From Flavobacteriaceae bacterium (GTDB lineage: Bacteria; Bacteroidota; Bacteroidia; Flavobacteriales; Flavobacteriaceae), in the NCBI GenBank assembly GCA_013042825.1, contig JABDPL010000172.1:1-9890 (forward strand): a DNA stretch of 9,890 nt, given 5' to 3'. The translations under genes were made by a program, and so were the position numbers. How positions within the stretch are numbered: the first letter of the stretch is position 1; every line of letters begins with the position of its first letter. The notes beneath the pieces are model-generated. The model saw nothing but the letters and a program-made list of their open reading frames with translations. It was not told the origin of the DNA and made no database searches. Shown in pieces: positions 1 through 5,940 of the stretch.

Positions 1-565
1 TCCGTAAATTATTCGTGAGGCTGATGGTCCTGGTCACACATGTGCTGAATCCCAAACAATAATCGGTCCCGGGGACGTCGTTATCCATGGTCTTCGGAAT
101 GGCCATGACTTTTACTCCGTTCTTGAACAGATGAACAGCATAGCTAAGGGTATCGTCACCACCAATGGCGATCAGGTAATCAACACCGATCCATTCCAGG
201 TTCTTGATCACTTCCGGGGTCAGGTCATTAATATCTTTGCTGTAGGAATCTTTGAGATGTTCCGGAACCATATTCTTAGGCACATGGCTTGCACGTGTTC
301 GAGAAGTGTGAAGAAATGTACCACCGGTTCTTGCGGCTTTGTTCACTCTCGACTTTGAGAGTTCCATATAATTGTTGCTATTGTCGAATTTCTTATCCCG
401 CTTAATATCAACAAGTCCGGCCCAACCGCGTTTAAATCCTATAACCTTATAACCTTCCCTGATGGCTCTGAACGTTACGGCCCTAATAGCTGGATTCAGT
501 CCTGGTACATCACCACCACCGGTCAAAATACCAATTGTTCCTTTTAATTTTTTTGTTTTCGCCAT
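1..565 (-). CDS. pfp: 6-phosphofructokinase, pyrophosphate-type signature (N-terminal 188 residues, runs off left edge)
   Basis: This is the 5' part of a phosphofructokinase, the enzyme that phosphorylates fructose 6-phosphate at C1 in the cytoplasm. Translation from the ATG at 565-563 gives MAKTKKLKGTIGILTGGGD and stays open to the window edge. The N-terminal nucleotide loop TGGGDVPGLN is at residues 15-24, GGDDT at 135-139 and the catalytic PKTMDND at 157-163. ATP-dependent enzymes such as E. coli PfkA have Gly after GGD and Gly before TIDND. Here these positions are Asp138 and Lys158, the pair known to block ATP and favour pyrophosphate as phosphoryl donor. I therefore infer a PPi-PFK, which would make the step reversible. 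It is divergent from the aldolase gene across 160 bp, so the two may share a control region. Family certain; donor choice likely but unproven. The C-terminal half is not in the window. Confidence 0.93.
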   Translation of the reverse strand, partial: MAKTKKLKGTIGILTGGGDVPGLNPAIRAVTFRAIREGYKVIGFKRGWAGLVDIKRDKKFDNSNNYMELSKSRVNKAARTGGTFLHTSRTRASHVPKNMVPEHLKDSYSKDINDLTPEVIKNLEWIGVDYLIAIGGDDTLSYAVHLFKNGVKVMAIPKTMDNDVPGTDYCLGFSTCVTRTISLTNNLR

Positions 566-674
566 TGTATGTTTTTAGTTTGAATGATTAGTCATGGAAA
601 TGAAATCCGAATTTAAAAAAAATATCCCTGAAAATTTAGTCGGAATTAAATTAAAAACTGAGTTTTATCATCTC

Positions 675-702
675 TTTGTAGCTCGTGAATACCTTATCTT
701 TA
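675..702 (+). promoter_or_regulatory. candidate Bacteroidota-type promoter for the aldolase gene
   Basis: TTTG at 675-678 is followed after 16 bp by TATCTTTA at 695-702. This resembles the Bacteroidota consensus TTTG (-33) and TAnnTTTG (-7), with one mismatch in the -7 box and a spacer slightly shorter than usual. It would place the transcript start about 15-20 bp before the aldolase ATG. The sequence is AT-rich, so a chance match is quite possible. Confidence 0.3.
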
Positions 703-725
703 TGCATCATTAAAAATCTTTTGCA

Positions 726-1778
726 ATGTCTTTGAATATACAAGAATTACTGGGTAGTGAATCCGCTTATTTATTAAATCATAGTTGCCAAACGGTTAAT
801 AAAGAACAGTTGCATCTGCCAGGTCCGGATTTTGTTGACCGCGTGATGTTACCATCCGACAGAAATCCGACCGTGATGCGGAATTTACAGACCATTTTTG
901 ATCATGGCCGGTTAGGCGGTACTGGCTATGTTTCCATTTTACCTGTTGACCAGGGGATCGAACACACGGCGGGAGCCTCCTTTGCTCCAAATCCGATTTA
1001 TTTCGATCCTGCAAAGATCGTTGAATTGGCTATTGAAGGTGGTTGTAATGCTGTTGCGTCTACCTTGGGCGTTCTGGGTTCCGTATCGAGAAAATATGCT
1101 CATAAAATTCCATTTCTTTTAAAACTGAATCACAACGAACTTTTGACTTACCCTAACAAGTTCGACCAGATCATGTTTGCAAGCATCGACCAGGCCTTTG
1201 ACATGGGTTGTGTGGCGGTAGGAGCAACAATTTATTATGGATCGCCCGAAAGCAACAGGCAAATCCAGGAAGTAACCGAGGCCTTTGAATATGCTCATGA
1301 ATTAGGTATGGTTACGGTATTATGGGCTTACCTGAGAAATTCAGGTTTCAAGAAAGATGGAACCGATTATCATGTATCGGCAGATGTTACCGGTCAGGCC
1401 AATCATCTGGCATCAACCATTCAGGCCGATATAGTTAAGCAAAAGCAGGCTGAGAACAATGGTGGTTTCAAGGCCATACAGTTCGCAAAAACACATGATA
1501 AGGTTTATTCTGAATTAACATCTGATCACCCGATAGATCTTACCCGTTACCAGGTTATGAATTGTTTGATGGGACGTGCCGGATTGATCAACTCAGGAGG
1601 CGGCTCTGGCGAGAATGACCTTGCTCAGGCTGTGCGCACTGCTGTTATCAATAAAAGAGCAGGAGGTATGGGTCTCATTTCAGGGCGAAAAGCATTTCAG
1701 AAACCCATGAAGGAGGGTGTCACCTTGCTGAATACCATTCAGGATGTTTATCTCGATGATTCCATAATCCTCGCATAA
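726..1778 (+). CDS. fbaB: class I fructose-bisphosphate aldolase (DhnA/FbaB type)
   Basis: This 350-residue protein belongs to the archaeal/FbaB-type class I aldolases, which cleave fructose 1,6-bisphosphate to dihydroxyacetone phosphate and glyceraldehyde 3-phosphate through a Schiff base. Visible landmarks are LPVDQGIEH at 72-80 with conserved Asp75, a central barrel segment (FLLKLNHNE), ADIVKQK with the presumed Schiff-base Lys238, and the C-terminal phosphate-binding strand-loops INSGGGSGEND and GLISGRKAFQ. Length and motif order fit a complete enzyme. The ATG at 726 follows an AT-rich leader with no Shine-Dalgarno sequence, as is usual in Bacteroidota. Divergent to the phosphofructokinase gene, it supplies the next glycolytic step. 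Its stop lies only 11 bp from the stop of the convergent STING-like gene, and no hairpin-plus-T-tract terminator separates them. Confidence 0.94.
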   Translation: MSLNIQELLGSESAYLLNHSCQTVNKEQLHLPGPDFVDRVMLPSDRNPTVMRNLQTIFDHGRLGGTGYVSILPVDQGIEHTAGASFAPNPIYFDPAKIVELAIEGGCNAVASTLGVLGSVSRKYAHKIPFLLKLNHNELLTYPNKFDQIMFASIDQAFDMGCVAVGATIYYGSPESNRQIQEVTEAFEYAHELGMVTVLWAYLRNSGFKKDGTDYHVSADVTGQANHLASTIQADIVKQKQAENNGGFKAIQFAKTHDKVYSELTSDHPIDLTRYQVMNCLMGRAGLINSGGGSGENDLAQAVRTAVINKRAGGMGLISGRKAFQKPMKEGVTLLNTIQDVYLDDSIILA

Positions 1779-1789
1779 CAGCTTAGCGT

Positions 1790-2461
1790 TCAGATAAACT
1801 TGAATTCAAGCCTGTCTGACAGAAGATCGGAAATTCGTTCATTGCGCAGGTCATTTATCTTATCGGAAAAATAGGCGAAAATCTTTTTTGATCGTTTCGC
1901 CTCTTTTTTTGGATTCGAAAAATCGGATTTTAAATAATTTTGAAGTGCGAATAAGGTTCTCGGGAAATCATATATATAGAGGCCGTCATCTTCCAATCGA
2001 CCCTTAAGCCAAATGGGTTCCCCCGTGGAAGGATCTTCAAGGAATACTTTTTCTGTTTTTTTGTCGATCATGTTAGCATAGGACTTCAGTGCTTCAGCCG
2101 ATGAAGGAATGGCAATTTCAACATGAATATTTTCAGGGGATACAGGCTGGCCCTCCAGTTCTCCGATAAGTATCTTATAAGAATGCTTTGACTGTAGTAA
2201 TCGTCCGATGCGTTCTGTGAAATTCAGGAAATAGCCTGTAGCCAGTATCTCCGCCAGTGACTTTTTATACGACTTAACATTATCCCTGTAAAATATCAAG
2301 GCAAGGACTGTTGAAGCCAAAAGCCCGATTCCCAGTGCAATCCATTTATTTGGCAAAAAATCAGGGGTCACGCCCTGTAAATACCCCAAATAAGTTCCAA
2401 CGGTAGGAACGACGGAAAAGATAAGGTCTTTTAAAGGGAAGAATTTAAAACTGATTCCCAT
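1790..2461 (-). CDS. TM-STING: membrane protein with C-terminal prokaryotic STING-like domain
   Basis: From the ATG at 2461-2459 this is 223 residues; an in-frame GTG at 2479 would add six. Two hydrophobic helices (about 13-30 and 38-58) precede a soluble domain (about 69-205). That domain matches STING by eye in three places. The helix EILATGYFLNF (70-81) aligns with human LAWSYYIGYL, placing Phe81 at the base-stacking tyrosine. HVEIAIP aligns with the central strand RLYILLP. DFPRTLFALQNYLKSDFS (165-182) aligns with human TPLQTLFAMSQYSQAGFS. Bacterial STING proteins of this TM type bind 3',3'-cyclic di-GMP and act as CBASS effectors, presumably by damaging the membrane. Unusually, no CD-NTase gene adjoins it; its upstream neighbours encode a DUF6090 protein and a 56-aa membrane protein. 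The STING assignment is fairly strong from the motifs. Ligand and effector role are inferred. The C-terminal 18 residues have no assigned role. Confidence 0.75.
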   Translation of the reverse strand: MGISFKFFPLKDLIFSVVPTVGTYLGYLQGVTPDFLPNKWIALGIGLLASTVLALIFYRDNVKSYKKSLAEILATGYFLNFTERIGRLLQSKHSYKILIGELEGQPVSPENIHVEIAIPSSAEALKSYANMIDKKTEKVFLEDPSTGEPIWLKGRLEDDGLYIYDFPRTLFALQNYLKSDFSNPKKEAKRSKKIFAYFSDKINDLRNERISDLLSDRLEFKFI

Positions 2462-2549
2462 GAATTGGTGAATTAACACATTAAAGTTTTCACGGCAGAA
2501 GCGAGGATTGGTCTTTTAAAAGTAATAAAATAATCTCAGTATGTGTTGT

Positions 2550-3263
2550 TTAATTGGAACTTGCAACCTCGGCATCGATGTCTTCTATAATGGCTTCGAT
2601 CTCCGATATGGCTTGCTTATATATAGAATCTTTGGCCTTGGTTAGATAGATGCTTTCGTAAATGATGTTCTGAACCTCAATACCATAAAGCCTGTCAGGC
2701 AATACCGGTTTCATGGTGTTGTAATTGATTGTTCCCCTCAGTGCATCTGAGAGCTCATTTATGATAATTTCCCAATGAATGTTTTCCAGTTTATTGGCGA
2801 AATTATAGGTCATTTCAAGTTTTTGAAGCGCGCTGGTAATATCATCGTTCTTTAACAGTTTAAGATCGCCACTGTTCACAAGGGTCTCATAGATCTTTCC
2901 ACTGCTATGAAAATCGGAGAATTGAGATAAGGCCATGCACACCATTGCTAATGAATCGACCCTACTGCGATCGTTTGAGACTATTATTTCATTTCCAAAT
3001 TCGTAGGCCTTGGTGTAGTAGTCATTATAGGTCTTGACTTTTAAAAGTTCATTTCGATCATCTTCGATCTGCCGTTTAATATCGAGATAGGATTTTAAAG
3101 CACTTACTTCCAGTAAACGGCTGTTGTTCCAGTTGTTAATCTGAAGCGCGATCAGAATACCGATTACAACCAGGATGACCTCACCCAGGGCATAAAGAAG
3201 ATATTTACTCAGTTTCCTTTCCTGCATCAGATTATGCCGAATTCGTTTGAAGAAAATGATCAT
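2550..3263 (-). CDS. DUF6090 family single-pass membrane protein
   Basis: This 237-residue protein has the hallmark N-terminus of the DUF6090 family: a basic start (FFKRIRHNLMQERKLSKYLL), then the transmembrane stretch GEVILVVIGILIALQINNWN at residues 28-47. A long, mostly helical charged domain follows, with the family-typical YETLVNSGDLKLLKN at 125-139. The family is abundant, often in many copies, in Flavobacteriia and related Bacteroidota, and its function is unknown. The positive-inside rule suggests a short cytoplasmic N-terminus with the large domain outside the inner membrane. The ATG at 3263 is chosen because the basic segment starts there as in relatives. It lies 40 bp after the small membrane-protein gene and 88 bp before the STING-like ATG, so co-transcription of the three is plausible. 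Confidence 0.88.
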   Translation of the reverse strand: MIIFFKRIRHNLMQERKLSKYLLYALGEVILVVIGILIALQINNWNNSRLLEVSALKSYLDIKRQIEDDRNELLKVKTYNDYYTKAYEFGNEIIVSNDRSRVDSLAMVCMALSQFSDFHSSGKIYETLVNSGDLKLLKNDDITSALQKLEMTYNFANKLENIHWEIIINELSDALRGTINYNTMKPVLPDRLYGIEVQNIIYESIYLTKAKDSIYKQAISEIEAIIEDIDAEVASSN

Positions 3264-3303
3264 TCAGAAATGCTTTCTTTAGCAATTATGATCGGAAATT
3301 CAA

Positions 3304-3474
3304 TCAGGATTTTTTGTGAAGCGCTTGCTCCAAAATCAAACCCGCACCAACTCCGATTAAAATACACCCGACGAATACCATCACGTCGGTTCGGAGATAC
3401 ATCAGACCAACACCTACGCCAATCATGGTCGATCCACCTACGGCCCAATAGCTTCTATCGACTGGTTTATTCAT
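3304..3474 (-). CDS. small two-helix membrane protein (56 aa)
   Basis: Reading back from the ATG at 3474-3472 gives 56 codons and a TGA at 3306-3304, starting MNKPVDRSYWAVGGSTMIGV. Two hydrophobic glycine-rich helices (about 10-27 and 30-51) flank a short polar turn, Leu-Arg-Thr-Asp at 27-30, and the protein ends in a basic tail (HKKS). The GxGxG spacing in both helices suggests tight packing or oligomerisation. I do not recognise the family. It is probably real: its composition is that of a coherent membrane hairpin, it sits 40 bp upstream of the DUF6090 gene on the same strand, and it is the first gene after the divergent gap 3475-3600. A role as a subunit or regulator of the membrane proteins encoded downstream is only a guess. 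Confidence 0.7.
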   Translation of the reverse strand: MNKPVDRSYWAVGGSTMIGVGVGLMYLRTDVMVFVGCILIGVGAGLILEQALHKKS

Positions 3475-3600
3475 TTGAACTTGATTAAATGAGTAGTAAA
3501 TGTACAGAGAGTCCTTATGCTATCAAATGATATAAATCATTTTTAATGAGCGGTAGTCTGAATATATTCGTAATGTAGAAACCCAAAATAATTCGCAGAC

Positions 3601-4971
3601 ATGACTAAGACGCGTGTATTGATCATGGGCGCAGCAGGTCGAGATTTCCATAACTTCAACACCTGTTATCGCGATAACCCCAAATACGAAGTGGTGGCCT
3701 TTACGGCAGCACAAATTCCAAATATTCTGAATAGAAATTACCCACCCAGCTTAGCCGGATCTCTCTATCCTGACGGGATTCCCATATATGATGAAAAAGA
3801 AATCGAAATTCTTATAAAGGATCTGAAAGTTGATCATGTGGTATTTTCATACTCCGATATCAGCTATGATGATCTCATGCATAAAGGTGCTATCGTTAAT
3901 AAAGCAGGGGCCAATTTCCTTCTGCTGGGATGGAAAGATACGACCATAAAGAGTACCAAACCCTTGATTAGTATCGGTGCAACGCGCACAGGCTGCGGCA
4001 AAAGTCAGACCTCGAGGCGTATTATCGAGATCTTGATGGAGAAGGGGCTGAAGGTTGTCGCTATCAGGCACCCTATGCCTTATGGTGATCTTGAAAAACA
4101 GCGCGTTCAGCGATATGCCACCCTCGATGACCTGAAAAAGCATGAATGTACAATTGAAGAAATGGAAGAGTATGAGCCGCATGTAGTAAGAGGTAATGTT
4201 ATTTATGCCGGTGTTGACTATGAGGATATTTTGAGAGCCGCCGAAAATGATCCCGATGGTTGTGATGTAATCATATGGGACGGTGGGAACAATGATTTTC
4301 CATTCTATTATTCCGACTTCCATATTACAGTTGCCGATCCGCACAGGCCCGGGCATGGGATGAAATATTATGCAGGGGAAGTTAATCTCAGGATTTCCGA
4401 TGTGGTTGTCATCAATAAAATTGATAGTGCTCCCCGTGATGGCGTGGTAATGATACGCGAACTGGTCAAGTCAATCGCACCGAATGCTACTGTAATTGAG
4501 GCAGCCTCCCCGGTTAATGTTGAGGATCCGGCCGTAATTCGAAACAAACGCGTCCTGGTGGTAGAGGATGGACCAACGCTCACGCACGGCGGGATGAAAC
4601 TTGGTGCGGGAACGGTGGCAGCTGAGAAATTTGGAGCGTCAGCACTGGTTGATCCCAGACCCTTTCTCGTGGGTCAGTTGAAGGATACTTTCAGATCCTA
4701 TCCTGAGATCGGAACATTGCTGCCTGCCATGGGGTACGGACCTGAGCAATTACGGGATCTTGAAATTACCATTAATAGCTGCGATTGTGATGCGGTAGTA
4801 ATAGGCACACCCATCGACCTGAGCCGGATTATAGATATTAAAAAACCATGTACCCGTGTCTTCTATGACATTCAGTCAATAGGAGAGCCAAGCCTGGAGA
4901 CTGTTATTAACGACTTTATAGAAGCTAATGAATCATCTATGGTTAAGCAAGAAAGTCTGAGTACAGGTTGA
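3601..4971 (+). CDS. cyclic 2,3-diphosphoglycerate synthetase-like P-loop protein
   Basis: This 456-residue protein resembles the cyclic 2,3-diphosphoglycerate synthetase family (CpgS of methanogens), which closes 2,3-diphosphoglycerate into a cyclic pyrophosphate using ATP. It opens with a Rossmann-like segment (VLIMGAAGRDFHNFN, 6-20). The P-loop GATRTGCGKS is at 126-135, the Walker B-like VIIWDGGNND at 223-232, then ADPHRPGH and a GTPase-style NKID at 272-275. A C-terminal domain ends in VIGTPIDLSRII. The ATG at 3601 starts directly before the Rossmann strand and follows TATATTCG at 3563-3570, a possible -7 box. Bacterial members are usually annotated as CpgS or as GTPases, with little biochemistry, so product and nucleotide preference are uncertain. 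It is transcribed alone, divergent from the STING cluster, and ends at a terminator. Confidence 0.8.
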   Translation: MTKTRVLIMGAAGRDFHNFNTCYRDNPKYEVVAFTAAQIPNILNRNYPPSLAGSLYPDGIPIYDEKEIEILIKDLKVDHVVFSYSDISYDDLMHKGAIVNKAGANFLLLGWKDTTIKSTKPLISIGATRTGCGKSQTSRRIIEILMEKGLKVVAIRHPMPYGDLEKQRVQRYATLDDLKKHECTIEEMEEYEPHVVRGNVIYAGVDYEDILRAAENDPDGCDVIIWDGGNNDFPFYYSDFHITVADPHRPGHGMKYYAGEVNLRISDVVVINKIDSAPRDGVVMIRELVKSIAPNATVIEAASPVNVEDPAVIRNKRVLVVEDGPTLTHGGMKLGAGTVAAEKFGASALVDPRPFLVGQLKDTFRSYPEIGTLLPAMGYGPEQLRDLEITINSCDCDAVVIGTPIDLSRIIDIKKPCTRVFYDIQSIGEPSLETVINDFIEANESSMVKQESLSTG

Positions 4972-4990
4972 TAATTGTTAAATGCTAATA

Positions 4991-5027
4991 AAGCAGTCGG
5001 TTCATTTATGATCGACTGCTTTTTTTT
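4991..5027 (+). terminator. intrinsic terminator after the cDPG synthetase-like gene
   Basis: AAGCAGTCG at 4991-4999 pairs perfectly with CGACTGCTT at 5013-5021, a 9-bp stem with a 13-nt loop. A run of eight T residues (5020-5027) follows directly. It begins 20 bp after the stop codon. It is oriented for the plus-strand gene. Confidence 0.93.
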
Positions 5028-5190
5028 CTCCTATTTAACCCTGGTCATAGGAACAGAACAAATCATGGCATAAGGGATTACTTAACTTCTGAAATACCCG
5101 CATATTGATTCCTCGGAATGGCTCGTTTAACCAGAAAAGGGATTTGAAAATTAGGCTTTTAGGGACAATATCATTATATTAGTAGTATAT

Positions 5191-5213
5191 TTCTGTCATT
5201 CTTTACAGAATGA
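5191..5213. repeat. two overlapping, mutually exclusive inverted repeats
   Basis: TTCTGT (5191-5196) is the inverted partner of ACAGAA (5205-5210). TCATTCT (5196-5202) is the inverted partner of AGAATGA (5207-5213). The two share bases, so only one can form at a time as a hairpin. They abut a -7-like TATATTTC, the usual place for an operator. No T tract follows, so termination is unlikely. Confidence 0.5.
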
Positions 5214-5300
5214 TGCCTTACTTCTGAATAGCTTTTCTTTTTGCCTTAATGTTGATCTATGAACCCGACTATTGTGTTAGTAGTTTTTGCTATTAATCAT

Positions 5301-5320
5301 TGAATTCATATTTGAATTCA
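5301..5320. repeat. TGAATTCA direct repeat, each copy palindromic
   Basis: TGAATTCA at 5301-5308 and again at 5313-5320 are separated by TATT. Each copy is its own reverse complement, so the pair can also form a hairpin with an 8-bp stem and 4-nt loop. It ends 15 bp before the lipoprotein ATG, where it could act as an operator or block ribosome access. Confidence 0.5.
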
Positions 5321-5335
5321 TCAAAAGAAAACAAT

Positions 5336-5935
5336 ATGAGGCCAATTCTATTTCTATTTGTCGTGTCCCTGTTTCTCTCATCATGCAGGGTAAAGCCCGA
5401 TAGTCCTGATCCCTATTCTGTTGCCGCTTTTGTAAGAAGTGCTCCTGAATTCACAAAAGTACAAAGCGCAATGAACACCAACATCACCTTGTGGGTTGTT
5501 GCAGATGCATTGTTTAATGATCCTGAAAATAATATTCAATCGGTAGTCGATTCCTATTGCAAATTAAGTGACGACAGGAATAATCCTTCGCCTGTACCGA
5601 TTATAAATTTTATTTCTGATGTCGATGCTGCGCGTGTTGTAAAATGGCAAGCGGTATCGTTGGAAAGCGAAAATCTCGATCCAAAGTTTTTTAATCCTGT
5701 TGACCTCAAAATGCAATACCAGGTGCGCATTGAGCAGGTAAATAAAAAAGATAGTCAAAGTTTGGACTTTTTCGATAAGGTAATATTGCCTGGAAACAGT
5801 GGAAAGGTTATTGCGATTTCCAATGGTAATGCTACCAACGGGGAAGAATATGAATACAATATCTGGTTTTCTATTACCCACGGTGGTCAGACCCTCTTAT
5901 TCAGAATCGATCCTAAATTAAGAGGGAATAACTAA
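5336..5935 (+). CDS. putative outer-envelope lipoprotein, unknown function
   Basis: From the ATG at 5336 this is a 199-residue protein with a lipoprotein signal peptide: MRPILFLFVVSLFLSSC, lipobox Leu14-Ser-Ser-Cys17. The mature protein begins CRVKPDSPDP, then a polar region rich in Asp and Asn with one more cysteine (Cys76). The second half is likely beta-rich (MQYQVRIEQVNKK, EYEYNIWFSITHGGQTLLFRI). A TTG at 5300 in the same frame would add 12 polar residues before the signal and spoil it, so the ATG is preferred. I do not recognise the family. The stop lies 5 bp before the TTG start of the adenylate cyclase gene, which strongly suggests one operon and perhaps a physical or signalling link with the cyclase's exported TPR domain. 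Confidence 0.85.
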   Translation: MRPILFLFVVSLFLSSCRVKPDSPDPYSVAAFVRSAPEFTKVQSAMNTNITLWVVADALFNDPENNIQSVVDSYCKLSDDRNNPSPVPIINFISDVDAARVVKWQAVSLESENLDPKFFNPVDLKMQYQVRIEQVNKKDSQSLDFFDKVILPGNSGKVIAISNGNATNGEEYEYNIWFSITHGGQTLLFRIDPKLRGNN

Positions 5936-5940
5936 TCGTT

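Larger units (their letters stand above)
4972..5335. other. 364-bp intergenic region with terminator and palindromic repeats
   Basis: No convincing gene is present here on either strand. The left part holds the intrinsic terminator of the preceding gene. The right part is AT-rich and serves as the leader of the lipoprotein-cyclase pair. It contains TATATTTC at 5186-5193, one mismatch from the Bacteroidota -7 box TAnnTTTG but without a convincing -33 box. Directly downstream are the overlapping inverted repeats at 5191-5213, and a doubled TGAATTCA lies near the start codon. Confidence 0.6.

Noticed and set aside
131..358. A 75-codon plus-strand frame
   Set aside because: It is antisense to the phosphofructokinase GGDDT region and has no independent support.
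1790..2461. A complete CBASS operon
   Set aside because: No CD-NTase, E1/E2 or JAB-type ancillary gene, or HORMA/TRIP13 gene is found in the window, so only the effector-like gene can be claimed.
3234..3488. An 84-codon plus-strand frame and a 62-codon minus-strand frame over the same stretch
   Set aside because: Both are out of frame with the 56-aa membrane hairpin at 3304-3474, which has far more protein-like composition.
3847..4356. A 169-codon open frame on the minus strand
   Set aside because: It lies wholly antisense to the cDPG synthetase-like gene, whose motifs are clear; the antisense product shows no recognisable domain and an unlikely composition.
5564..5881. A 105-codon minus-strand frame
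   Set aside because: It is antisense to the lipoprotein gene, which has a signal peptide, a lipobox and a tight junction with the cyclase gene.
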